DNA of 32,333 nt, taken from assembly GCA_021828345.1 (NCBI GenBank), contig JAJZJI010000006.1:1-32333 (forward strand), written 5' to 3'. Under the pieces are notes generated by a model. The model did no database searches. It saw nothing but the letters and a program-made list of their open reading frames with translations, and was not told the DNA's origin. This document shows positions 1 through 7,324 of the stretch, one piece after another. The DNA is from Microcaldota archaeon (lineage in GTDB: Archaea; Micrarchaeota; Micrarchaeia; Micrarchaeales; Micrarchaeaceae). The number at the start of each line of letters is the position of its first letter. The stretch's first letter is position 1. The position numbers were made by a program, and so were the translations under genes.

Positions 1-1
1 A

Positions 2-370
2 GAAAAGGCATGGGAATTAAAGCTAAAAGAGCAGAATAAATATGCGGAAATATTGGAATCCAAAGGTTATATTGTATTAAATAATGATGTTGAGGCCTCA
101 AGTCTATCAACATTGATGGAAGAGAGTATAAGGCGCGGGCTTGTTTTGGGGACGCGCGCATTTAACAAAAAATTTTATGTGGGATTACGCTCATATATAG
201 CAAAGAACTCTGCAAAAATAATGAAAGTACTAGAGAATGGAAGTGCTCCTATATCAAAAATATCGAAGGAATCTGGAATCGAAGAGGAGGGTGCGCGTAC
301 AATACTTTATCTTATGGCTGAGAGTGGGGATATAGCTGAAGTGCGAAAGGATGTCTTTAGCATTGCATGA
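2..370 (+). CDS. C-terminal part of a winged-helix-like protein (5' end outside window)
   Basis: The reading frame is open back to the first bases of the window, so this is the 3' part of a longer gene; the TTG at 53 is not needed as a start. About 122 residues are visible. The first part is charged and probably helical or coiled coil (KAWELKLKEQNKYAEILESK). The last ~55 residues (IMKVLENGSAPISKISKESG onward) have the spacing of a winged helix-turn-helix: a helix, a turn with SKISKESGI, a second helix EEEGARTILYLMAESG, then a short beta wing ending in FSIA. The family is not recognised. A DNA-binding or protein-interaction role is inferred from the fold only. It is convergent with the next gene, 73 bp away. 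Confidence 0.6.
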   Translation, partial: EKAWELKLKEQNKYAEILESKGYIVLNNDVEASSLSTLMEESIRRGLVLGTRAFNKKFYVGLRSYIAKNSAKIMKVLENGSAPISKISKESGIEEEGARTILYLMAESGDIAEVRKDVFSIA

Positions 371-443
371 GAATTATATGATACTTTGATGGTACTAAAC
401 TTTCATTTACTTTATTCTAATTAATTTTGTGTGGGCACGATGC

Positions 444-986
444 TTATCTAATGAATCTCATACCGCTATCAATTAATTTTATTTCTTGGTGTATGGTGCC
501 ACTTCTACCACAGCGAATTAGATGTTGTGCACCTTTAAGGTCTGTTTGTATGCCAAATAAATTGGTTTCAAGCTTAAATTGAACATTAATTAGTTCAATA
601 CCTACCATAATAGAATGCGACATATTGGATCTGGAGATTATAACATCTTGCAATTTTGATTCGTTAAATTCACTTTTAAACATGAATGAGTGTTCAAACG
701 AAATGCATTTTAAAGCAGATCTGTTAAATTTTGTATTAGTAAAATCTACATTTATAAAATTTACAAAATTTATTTCAAGATCAGATAGGTCGACTCCGAC
801 CAAACTTGTATTACATAAGATTAGTGTGCGTCTATGCCATTTGGATAAATCCAAAAGTTCGTTAAATTCATTACGCGTAAGCTCATTTTTTTGCGTGCTC
901 AAAAATTTAAATCCATCAAGGCTAAACGCAACAGCTACATCATTAAGCGGCTGTGCTCTTCTAATTGGTATTGTAAAAGAATTCAT
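444..986 (-). CDS. Pentapeptide-repeat-like protein
   Basis: About 180 residues. The central part (roughly residues 60-130) repeats a five-residue periodicity with L or F at the centre and small or polar residues around it: SLVGVDLSDLEINFVNFINV, then DFTNTKFNRSALKCISFEHS, then FKSEFNESKLQDVIISRSNM. This is the pattern of pentapeptide repeats, which fold into a right-handed quadrilateral beta helix. Function is unknown; some family members mimic DNA or act as scaffolds, but nothing here points to either. The ATG at 986 is preferred to the in-frame TTG at 995; neither has a clear Shine-Dalgarno. An opposite-strand frame (625-999) is a shadow, because only the minus-strand product shows the repeat pattern. 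It stands alone, with ~400 bp of non-coding DNA upstream. Confidence 0.65.
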   Translation of the reverse strand: MNSFTIPIRRAQPLNDVAVAFSLDGFKFLSTQKNELTRNEFNELLDLSKWHRRTLILCNTSLVGVDLSDLEINFVNFINVDFTNTKFNRSALKCISFEHSFMFKSEFNESKLQDVIISRSNMSHSIMVGIELINVQFKLETNLFGIQTDLKGAQHLIRCGRSGTIHQEIKLIDSGMRFIR

Positions 987-1385
987 TTTAATCAACTAAT
1001 GCTATTAATGTAGTTTGTCTACCTATACTTGCTATGTGTCCAAATATTTATTTGTATATGTTACTGCACAAATGCGCTTTAAAATAGATTTGCGGCATAA
1101 AATGCTTAAAATTAGAGATATGCAAAGTGGTCTATTATCATCACTATTATTGCAAATGATAATATGATTATCATCATCATCTTAGGATTTAATTTAGGTC
1201 CATTGGATGGAGCATCATAAAAGCTCATTACTCCGCTTTGTGATTGCGGTCCCATAAGTGAAGGCATATATACACCAATAACACTAATGATAGGGTATAT
1301 AGCTATTTAATCCTTATTACATAAATATTATATTATTATAAATAGGAATTGAATAAAATATTTTGTGTTTTTGAAGTGATACTAA
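987..1385. other. ~400-bp intergenic region without a supported gene
   Basis: No open frame of useful length or tRNA was found between the minus-strand pentapeptide gene and the plus-strand membrane-protein gene. Both promoters should lie here. The stretch holds TCATCA-rich sequence near 1137-1181 with a small palindrome (listed separately) and AT-rich runs close to 1325-1350 that could serve as a TATA element for the gene at 1386. Confidence 0.5.
1156..1174. promoter_or_regulatory. Small palindrome with ATGATTATCA 10-mer
   Basis: ATGATAAT and ATTATCAT are perfect 8-bp inverted arms separated by ATG. The right part, ATGATTATCA (1164-1173), is the exact reverse complement of the 10-mer that occurs twice at 4553-4574 upstream of the diadenylate-cyclase-like gene. 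It could be a regulator-binding site, but in such AT-rich DNA chance is possible. Confidence 0.3.
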
Positions 1386-1898
1386 ATGAAAATATCTGAC
1401 TCTGTTGGTTATACAAAGAAAACAACCCCTGGCAATCCGGATACGCAGATAATAGATGAACCAATAGAAATATCAAAGCCATTAACTGGATGGTTTGGGC
1501 TTTTGATTCTTGCAGTAATAATAGAGTTAGTGGTCGCCCCCTATTTTCCATCACTCTCAGATATAATGGTTAAATTTTCAAACTATGTGCTATATCTTCC
1601 AGGAGCGATAATACTTCCATTGATAGTGGCCGCATGGCTTGGCGAACGCGCTGGTTCTATAACAGTAAAATCTGGAAGAATACTTAGGCTAAGTATAATA
1701 AATTCATTATATACTGCAATAGTTTACGCCATAGGTATATTCATAATTTATTTGATATTTTTGTATGTTAGTTCTGTTGGTTTAAGCACAATTAAATTTG
1801 ATGATTTTTTGATGTATCTAGTTGCTATTCCAATAGGTATATTGCTAATACTAACACCGATAATCGCTCTTCTTGCTGGGGCAAGGCGTACAATATAA
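1386..1898 (+). CDS. Hypothetical multi-pass membrane protein
   Basis: 170 residues. A hydrophilic N-terminal tail of ~33 residues with Thr/Pro-rich sequence (KKTTPGNPDTQIIDEPIEIS) precedes about four membrane segments: WFGLLILAVIIELVVAP, the stretch ending ILPLIVAAWLG, a long one around AIVYAIGIFIIYLIFLYV, and LMYLVAIPIGILLILTPIIA. It ends in a short basic tail, ARRTI. No catalytic motif is visible and the family is not recognised. The ATG at 1386 follows a stop in the same frame region; no strong Shine-Dalgarno is present. It is convergent with the GTPase gene on the other strand, 64 bp away. Confidence 0.65.
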   Translation: MKISDSVGYTKKTTPGNPDTQIIDEPIEISKPLTGWFGLLILAVIIELVVAPYFPSLSDIMVKFSNYVLYLPGAIILPLIVAAWLGERAGSITVKSGRILRLSIINSLYTAIVYAIGIFIIYLIFLYVSSVGLSTIKFDDFLMYLVAIPIGILLILTPIIALLAGARRTI

Positions 1899-1962
1899 AT
1901 AATCATACAAATAAATTCAACGCAGTCAAACATCATTATGCGAATAAATAATGTGCAGTTAT

Positions 1963-3135
1963 TCACTTTGCCGCGCTGACAATTTTTACTATCTGATTAT
2001 CTTGTAATATTTGCTCTTTTGATATGCGCATTTTTTTTCGTGCATCTATTGCGTATAACATTTTATTGGCAAGTTCTGTATGTATTATTCTTGCAAGGTC
2101 TATTGCAGTAGATCCATTTTTAACTAAAATAGCATCGGGCAGAACATTTCCAAAATTATCTGTAAATTTATTCTCATCCTCTACAGGATATACTACAATC
2201 TCTTTTAGTACGTTAAATACAAGGCCATTCAATAATGCATGCACTCCAGTACCATTATTTCTTGATATGAATTTTTGCATAAATGCAAGCGCATTCATCT
2301 TTTCAAAATTTACGCTCTCTATTATATTGAAATTGCTGTTTCCAGGGATATATTCAATTAATTTTGATGCATCCGCTTTTATTAGTGCCAATTCTATTGC
2401 GGCGGAGCATTCAAATATGGGAATATTTGGCAGACGCTCTCTTAGCGATTCTATGCGCTTATCCGCGCCCTCACTATCACATTTATTTGCAGCAATTACT
2501 ATGGGTTTTGATATTTTTATTATTAGTTTTGAGAAGTTTTTTATTTCATCATCATTCCAATTTATTTTGCTTTTAGTTAATGATAGCTCATTTATTGTAT
2601 CCTCTATATTTTTTTTATTGATCTTAAAGCCTGTTAATACTTCTGACAACGCAACTGCCGCATTTTCAGATCTCGACATTACGCGCATATGTTTTTTTAT
2701 TATGCCAGACAACCATTCAATTAATTCATTCATTACCATATTATAGTCATTGAATGGATCAGCGTTTATTGCTGCATTTCCATTCATGTCAGTTTTTCCG
2801 CTTACGTCAACTACTATTATATAAGCATCAGACGATGACAAATCATTAAGAAATTGATTTCCCATACCCTTTCCGGCATGCGCATTTTCTACGAGTCCTG
2901 CGACATCTATTATGTTTATTGGTATTTTTCTAGTACCATTGCTGCATAAGGAATTTCGTGCCTTGCATTTTATTCCAAGTTCAATTTCAGGACACTTATG
3001 TGTTACATATCCAATACCTCTATTTGGGTCTATTGTGGTAAAAGGATAATCTGCAATATCAACATTATTTGATGTTATGGCAGAGAAAAGCGTGCTTTTG
3101 CCCTTATTTGGTGCTCCTATTATACCTATTAACAT
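1963..3135 (-). CDS. ychF: YchF/Obg-family GTP-binding protein (archaeal type)
   Basis: 390 residues, the usual size for archaeal YchF-like proteins of the TRAFAC/Obg group. P-loop GAPNKGKST lies at 7-15, the switch I signature PFTT at 31-34, DVAG (G3) at 77-80 and NKCD (G4) at 217-220. The last ~80 residues form a TGS-like domain (NVLKEIVVYPVED through the C-terminus). NKxD rather than the NxxE of bacterial YchF predicts guanine specificity, as is usual for the archaeal branch. The family associates with ribosomes and RNA; its exact role in archaea is unsettled. A cysteine-rich insert (C48, C57, C64) follows switch I, as in archaeal homologues. The start lies 6 bp after the stop of the upstream permease gene, so the two are probably cotranscribed. 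Confidence 0.9.
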   Translation of the reverse strand: MLIGIIGAPNKGKSTLFSAITSNNVDIADYPFTTIDPNRGIGYVTHKCPEIELGIKCKARNSLCSNGTRKIPINIIDVAGLVENAHAGKGMGNQFLNDLSSSDAYIIVVDVSGKTDMNGNAAINADPFNDYNMVMNELIEWLSGIIKKHMRVMSRSENAAVALSEVLTGFKINKKNIEDTINELSLTKSKINWNDDEIKNFSKLIIKISKPIVIAANKCDSEGADKRIESLRERLPNIPIFECSAAIELALIKADASKLIEYIPGNSNFNIIESVNFEKMNALAFMQKFISRNNGTGVHALLNGLVFNVLKEIVVYPVEDENKFTDNFGNVLPDAILVKNGSTAIDLARIIHTELANKMLYAIDARKKMRISKEQILQDNQIVKIVSAAK

Positions 3136-3141
3136 ATAACT

Positions 3142-4461
3142 CTACCTAAAAAGATGCACTCTTATTATGCGTTTGCCATCTATTTCTCGTAAGAAATAAT
3201 AAATGACAAGCAGTGATATTATCATTATAACTCCAAATGTTGTGGCCTCTTGCGGCATACCTGCAATGAATGCAAGCAGCATAACGATGGCAATTATCGG
3301 AAGATATGGGTATAATGGCGTTTTAAAGCTTCCATTAATTTTATTTCTTCTGAAATGTATTATCGCAAAGCTTCCTATTAAATAAGAGAACATGAGTCCA
3401 AAATTGCTTATCGCCGCAATGATATAAATATTTCCTGAAAAGAGCATTATGACTCCAATAATGCCTGATAAGATGACGCCATTTATAGCAACATCGCTTT
3501 TTCTATTATATTTTCTTAGTATCTTAGGCAGCAGTTTGTCTGCGCTTATCTGATACACGGTTCTTGATGCGCTAAGTATCATTGCAATTGTTGCTGATAT
3601 GGTTGCTATAAGCGCTCCTACGCTGACTACTATAAAGAGCCATGCAGGTGCTTTAATGTATTGCAATGCAAATGACAATGGATCTGCGCTTATAGTATAT
3701 TTTGATGCCGGCACCATTATTATAAGTGCAACTATTACAAGTACATAAAAGATCATACTTATTATTATTGAGTATATTATGGCTTTTGCTGCTCCATTTG
3801 CGCCGCCTTTAACTCTTGACGTGAATGTGGATATTGTCTGAAAACCAGAGTATGCAAAAAATACTGCAATGCTCGCTGCGAATATATCTCCTATATTATT
3901 TTTTGATTGTATAATTGAAAAATTTGCCGGGCTAAAGCTTTTTGAACTGATTGCAAATACTATTGCCGCAACTATAAAGATTGCAAGTATTACGAGTTTT
4001 ATTACAACTAACCCAAAGTCCGCTTTAACCGCTTTTTTTATACCTACAATATTCAGAATGGACAATATAAATATAAGCAGAATGGCTGTAGGTATAATTA
4101 AGGTATTGCTTATTCCAAAAAGACTTGTAAAATATGAGCCAAATCCTAATGTTATTGCTGATATGCTCGTTGCCAAGCTAAAATATCTCAATATGCCTGT
4201 TATAAATCCAAGTTCGCTGCCAAACGCCTTATATACATATGAGTATACGCCTCCCTTTACGTTTGGTGCAATGGATCCGAGCTCCCCAAGCTCAAATCCT
4301 ATTATTATGGCAAGTATGCCTACAAGAATAAAAGCAATGAGTGCGTCAGGTCCAGCAAGTGCAATAGCAGTACCGCTAAGCACAAATATGCCTGCGCCTA
4401 TTATTGCACCGAGCCCAACAGCTGTTGCTGCAGCGACGCTGATTTTATTATCCATATACAT
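3142..4461 (-). CDS. APC-superfamily amino acid permease
   Basis: 439 residues with about 12 membrane segments. The first segment carries the APC signature GAIIGAGIFVLSG (residues ~18-30), with the unwound GxG that contacts the substrate in this family. Later segments include the conserved region with FFAYSGFQTIST (~203-214). Substrate cannot be fixed from sequence; APC members carry amino acids, polyamines or related cations. The ATG at 4461 and an ATG two codons later (4455) are equally good starts. The gene is transcribed away from the diadenylate-cyclase-like gene, sharing a ~220-bp intergenic region with repeated 10-mers. The GTPase gene follows after 6 bp. Confidence 0.9.
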   Translation of the reverse strand: MYMDNKISVAAATAVGLGAIIGAGIFVLSGTAIALAGPDALIAFILVGILAIIIGFELGELGSIAPNVKGGVYSYVYKAFGSELGFITGILRYFSLATSISAITLGFGSYFTSLFGISNTLIIPTAILLIFILSILNIVGIKKAVKADFGLVVIKLVILAIFIVAAIVFAISSKSFSPANFSIIQSKNNIGDIFAASIAVFFAYSGFQTISTFTSRVKGGANGAAKAIIYSIIISMIFYVLVIVALIIMVPASKYTISADPLSFALQYIKAPAWLFIVVSVGALIATISATIAMILSASRTVYQISADKLLPKILRKYNRKSDVAINGVILSGIIGVIMLFSGNIYIIAAISNFGLMFSYLIGSFAIIHFRRNKINGSFKTPLYPYLPIIAIVMLLAFIAGMPQEATTFGVIMIISLLVIYYFLREIDGKRIIRVHLFR

Positions 4462-4552
4462 CTATATTGTAAAAAAAGTTTAATAAAGCAGGCACTTTTA
4501 AAGTAAAATTCGATTTTTACGTATTGCGCACAATTTTTTGACCATCTTTTTC

Positions 4553-4574
4553 TGATAATCATTTTGATAATCAT
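4553..4574 (+). promoter_or_regulatory. Tandem 10-mer TGATAATCAT x2 in a divergent promoter region
   Basis: TGATAATCAT occurs at 4553-4562 and again, identical, at 4565-4574, a 12-bp period with TT between. Each copy is nearly palindromic. The pair lies ~111-132 bp upstream of the DAC-like start and ~92-113 bp upstream of the permease start. A third copy, reversed, lies at 1164-1173. This arrangement resembles a tandem operator, but no regulator has been identified. Confidence 0.4.
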
Positions 4575-4684
4575 ATACATAAATATATACTAAGGTAAAA
4601 TACTCTAAAACATAGAGTTCCGCTAAATATCTTAAATGCAAACATTTAAAAAGAATCACAGTGCTTTAAAAATTGGCGACCTGT

Positions 4685-5329
4685 ATGAGTAATGTAAGAG
4701 ATCTTTCTGAAATAAATGATATTGTTGAGCGATGCATAGATTTAAGCTACAATCAGCTTGAGGGCTGCTGTTTTGCTATAGAATCAAAGCGCCCACAAAA
4801 AGAATATTTCAAGCAGTCAAATCAGCAGATATATTCAAAGAATAATAAAAAACTATCTATTTTCAATAAAAAGGATCTGAGCATAATACGCAGGCTTGCA
4901 GGCCTTGATGGTGCAATGATACTAAATAATAAAGGTGAACTAATGCAGGTCGGCGCCACGCTAATACACTCTAGGAATTTTATAAATCATGGAAAGAGAC
5001 ATGCGTTCGCATTAGGTACAACAAAGGTTGTGAATGATGTTGTATGTATACTTGCAAGTGAGGAGGATCGAAAGATACGTACGTTTAGAAATGGTGTCTG
5101 CGTCGCAGAAATAGATGGTCTTACAAAAATGCCGATAAATACAAAGAGAAGAGTAACTGAATTGTTAACATCTAGAACTACTGGCCTTATAGTTGCAAGT
5201 GGAATTGCAGCAAGCATATTAACGTTAAATCTTATACCTGCAATAGTTACAATAAGTGGGGCTCAGATAATAACGTATGCGGGATTTGATAGGATAAAGG
5301 AACTGTTCAACAAAAATACTGCAAAATAA
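4685..5329 (+). CDS. Diadenylate cyclase (DAC) domain protein with C-terminal membrane segment
   Basis: 214 residues from the ATG at 4685 (an in-frame TTG lies four codons upstream). A helical N-terminal part precedes a DAC (DisA_N) domain: LAGLDGAMIL has the DGA motif (D75-A77), followed by VGATL, GKRHAFALGTTK in the place of the RHR motif (R105, H106, A107), ILASEED in the place of VSEE, and RTFRNGVCVAEID. The family joins two ATP molecules into c-di-AMP. The second Arg of RHR, normally in the triphosphate site, is Ala here, so activity is uncertain. Residues ~166-199 are hydrophobic (GLIVASGIAASILTLNLIPA and beyond), predicting a membrane hairpin after the domain, the reverse of bacterial CdaA with its N-terminal membrane helices. 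The divergent neighbour is an amino acid permease; known c-di-AMP targets include ion and osmolyte transport. Confidence 0.8.
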   Translation: MSNVRDLSEINDIVERCIDLSYNQLEGCCFAIESKRPQKEYFKQSNQQIYSKNNKKLSIFNKKDLSIIRRLAGLDGAMILNNKGELMQVGATLIHSRNFINHGKRHAFALGTTKVVNDVVCILASEEDRKIRTFRNGVCVAEIDGLTKMPINTKRRVTELLTSRTTGLIVASGIAASILTLNLIPAIVTISGAQIITYAGFDRIKELFNKNTAK

Positions 5330-5374
5330 TATCATATTTGCATTTACTTATCCTAATGCTAATAACTAATACAA

Positions 5375-5662
5375 CTAGCGTCGGTCAAAATCTGGTCTAA
5401 ATGGCCTGTAAAAGAAAGGTCTTTGCCAGTACATATACGGTCTATACGGAATAGTATAATATGGTTGTGAATACGGTACGTACAATTCGGGGCTTCCATA
5501 CGGTTCATAGCTTGTAGTATAATATCCCGAGCAACCTGAAATTGGGAGCGCGAGCGCGCTAATTATTATTGTATTTCGCAGTAACTTTCTAAGTGGATTC
5601 TTTTTTTGTACACCATCGTGGATTTGACTTACATTAGAATTTAATTTGATAGATTTCTCCAT
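5375..5662 (-). CDS. Small Tyr/Pro-rich putative lipoprotein
   Basis: 95 residues from the ATG at 5662. An N-terminal ~33-residue hydrophilic stretch ends in basic KNPLRKLLRN, then a hydrophobic core IIISALALPISGC, which looks like a signal peptide with a lipobox (ISGC). The predicted mature part is rich in Tyr, Pro, Arg and Phe (YEPYGSPELYVPYSQPYY and so on) and probably disordered or extended on the cell surface. A TATA-like TTATAAATA on the minus strand at about 5691-5699 lies ~30 nt upstream of 5662, which supports this start over the longer frame beginning at 5719. The family is not recognised. It is convergent with the DAC-like gene, 45 bp away. Confidence 0.55.
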   Translation of the reverse strand: MEKSIKLNSNVSQIHDGVQKKNPLRKLLRNTIIISALALPISGCSGYYTTSYEPYGSPELYVPYSQPYYTIPYRPYMYWQRPFFYRPFRPDFDRR

Positions 5663-5821
5663 ACTAATCAAATATAGTTTATTTTTAGCATATTTATAAT
5701 GTATTAGCACGTTTGACATATAACGAATAAATCAAAAATGAAAAGAAGCGGCATTTGATTTTAACAATAACAAATTAATACCAATACATTATAGAGGTGA
5801 TAGATAAATTATTAGCATATA

Positions 5822-6997
5822 TTATGCTCCTTTAAAAACGTATGCCGCGAGTGTCAATGCGCCATTCTCTCTTGTGTTATTGTATCCAGAATAAAATGTT
5901 GCGTTGTAATTTCCTATATTCTGATTTGTGCAGATCGCCGCAAAGACCCCATCAAATATTTGTTTGCTTTCAATTATTGGGCGGCAGTTATTTGGTATTA
6001 TTTCATTATGCAAAAGACCATAATATCCATTTGCAGCAACTATTACAACAAATGAGTTATTTTTCGAGATGCTATATTTTATTTTAGCTAAATTAGCACC
6101 ATATGTGTTATTTGTATAGTAAGTATACTCTGTATAATTTGTTGATCCTATTCCGATAGCGGCAATGCTCATGCTGCTGTTGCTATATCCTACTATGCTC
6201 TTTGTATGTGCACTGCAAGTATTGGAATTTTGTGTATATATTTCAGAATCAGTCACATTGTCATAGCGTCCTGTTATAATTTCATATGGGTTGTTATTGT
6301 TATTTTTTATTGGTCCATAACTAGCGCCAATTAAACATATATAATTCTGATAACCAAGCGGCGCAGATACTGTTGCGTTGTCATTATATAATGATGCAAC
6401 TCCAAAGCCAAAATTAGGATTCTGTGCCGCTTTTTGTATTACGCCAGATGTGATTTTTCGTACTTTGTAGCCACCACCGCTGCTGTCTGAATAATTTATC
6501 CATATAGTTCCATTGAAAATTTGCCCTACCTGCATAATAGGGCTGCTATTGCTTGTGAAGCATGGCATTGTTAGATTTATAAATTGATCACTTGGTAATT
6601 TTATATAATTTTGGTTGCCATTGTTAAATATTGGCATGTTATTGATAAATGTACTCCCATTTGTATCAAATCCTGGCACCACATAACGGTTTCCATATTC
6701 TGGATATCCATTTGCATTCTGCTTGCTAGAGCATGATAAATCACTTATATAAATTGTATGCCCGCTATTTTGACCAATAGTAGCGCTAAGATAACCACTT
6801 GTAGAGATTGATGCGCTCTGACAGATAAATCCTGCATTTGCATTGCACTCCGTTGTTGCTAAAAATCCATCAAAGAATCCTCCAAAATAGAGCCCAACTA
6901 TTATAATAACGCCAAGTATGACAACCCAATCATACATTGTAAGATATGTAAATACATAACTGAGGCTTGATTCTGATTTATACTTTTTTCTTTGCAT
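5822..6997 (-). CDS. Large secreted pilin-like or surface protein with N-terminal membrane helix
   Basis: 391 residues. A basic N-terminus (MQRKKYKSE) and a short amphipathic stretch precede one hydrophobic helix (DWVVILGVIIIVGLYFGGFF, ~23-42), as in archaeal type IV pilin-like proteins. The ectodomain starts TTECNANAGFICQSASIS and continues with a Ser/Thr/Asn/Tyr-rich beta pattern (GYLSATIGQNSGHTIYISDL), a layout often seen in surface proteins of DPANN archaea. Cysteines occur in pairs likely to form disulfides (C50/C57, C83, C130, C237, C276, C352, C369). More than ten N-x-S/T sequons suggest N-glycosylation. No class III signal-peptidase site is certain. The start ATG at 6997 has no competing upstream start. 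Monocistronic, opposite in direction to the tRNA-led operon. Confidence 0.6.
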   Translation of the reverse strand: MQRKKYKSESSLSYVFTYLTMYDWVVILGVIIIVGLYFGGFFDGFLATTECNANAGFICQSASISTSGYLSATIGQNSGHTIYISDLSCSSKQNANGYPEYGNRYVVPGFDTNGSTFINNMPIFNNGNQNYIKLPSDQFINLTMPCFTSNSSPIMQVGQIFNGTIWINYSDSSGGGYKVRKITSGVIQKAAQNPNFGFGVASLYNDNATVSAPLGYQNYICLIGASYGPIKNNNNNPYEIITGRYDNVTDSEIYTQNSNTCSAHTKSIVGYSNSSMSIAAIGIGSTNYTEYTYYTNNTYGANLAKIKYSISKNNSFVVIVAANGYYGLLHNEIIPNNCRPIIESKQIFDGVFAAICTNQNIGNYNATFYSGYNNTRENGALTLAAYVFKGA

Positions 6998-7083
6998 GCA
7001 ATCAAATCCGTTATTTAGGTATAATAACTCAAGTTTAAATATCTATTGAATGTTGTGCTAAATTTTGTGCATTTACTTATATT

Positions 7084-7107
7084 TTTGATTAATCAAATTT
7101 GATTAAT
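7084..7107. promoter_or_regulatory. 14-bp palindrome plus overlapping direct repeat in a divergent promoter region
   Basis: TTTGATTAATCAAA (7084-7097) is a perfect 14-bp palindrome. It is followed directly by a second TTTGATTAAT (7098-7107), so the half-site is repeated with a 14-bp period. It lies ~87 bp upstream of the pilin-like gene (minus strand) and ~107 bp upstream of tRNA-Arg. The form fits a dimeric regulator; the regulator is unknown. Confidence 0.4.
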
Positions 7108-7213
7108 TAACGCGGCTATATAATATGTAAATTAATTGTGTGATATAAATTTTAAATAGGCATAATAGTCTATAAATAATTTGTCAAATTATATAAAGAG
7201 TATAACGCTATAT

Positions 7214-7308
7214 GGGCCCGTAGCTCAGCTTGGATAGAGCGATACCCTCCTAAGGTAAAGGTCGCGAGTTCAAATGGTTATTTAGACCTGGAAATCCCGC
7301 CGGGCCCG
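7214..7308 (+). tRNA. tRNA-Arg(CCU) with a T-loop intron
   Basis: Acceptor arms GGGCCCG (7214-7220) and CGGGCCC (7301-7307) pair perfectly, with discriminator G7308. D stem GCTC/GAGC. Anticodon stem ATACC/GGTAA with an A-A mismatch at 27-43; loop CTCCTAA gives anticodon CCU (7249-7251), reading AGG. T stem GCGAG/CCCGC has one A-C mismatch at 52-62. The T loop is interrupted by a 20-nt intron (7275-7294), which when removed restores UUCAAAU. Spliced length is 75 nt without CCA; CCA is not encoded. TATA-like TATAAATAAT at 7171-7180 and another at ~7190 lie upstream. A protein gene starts 16 nt after the tRNA, so they may share a transcript. Confidence 0.9.
7275..7294 (+). other. 20-nt tRNA intron in a canonical bulge-helix-bulge
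   Basis: The fold can be drawn directly. Outer helix: T stem GCGAG/CCCGC. Central 4-bp helix: UUCA (7269-7272) with UGGA (7289-7292), one G-U pair. Three-nt bulges: AAU at 7273-7275 and AAU at 7293-7295. Inner helix: GGU (7276-7278) with ACC (7286-7288), closed by a 7-nt loop. Cleavage after the second base of each bulge removes 7275-7294 and places the intron between tRNA positions 59 and 60. This is the hBHBh' substrate form of archaeal splicing endonuclease. Confidence 0.85.
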
Positions 7309-7324
7309 TATAAATGGTGATACT

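Noticed and set aside
1137..1181. Short TCA/TCATCA repeats as a possible CRISPR or satellite
   Set aside because: No regular spacers and too short; simple low-complexity sequence.
2024..2746. Long plus-strand frame opposite the GTPase gene
   Set aside because: The minus-strand product has all GTPase motifs; this is an antisense shadow.
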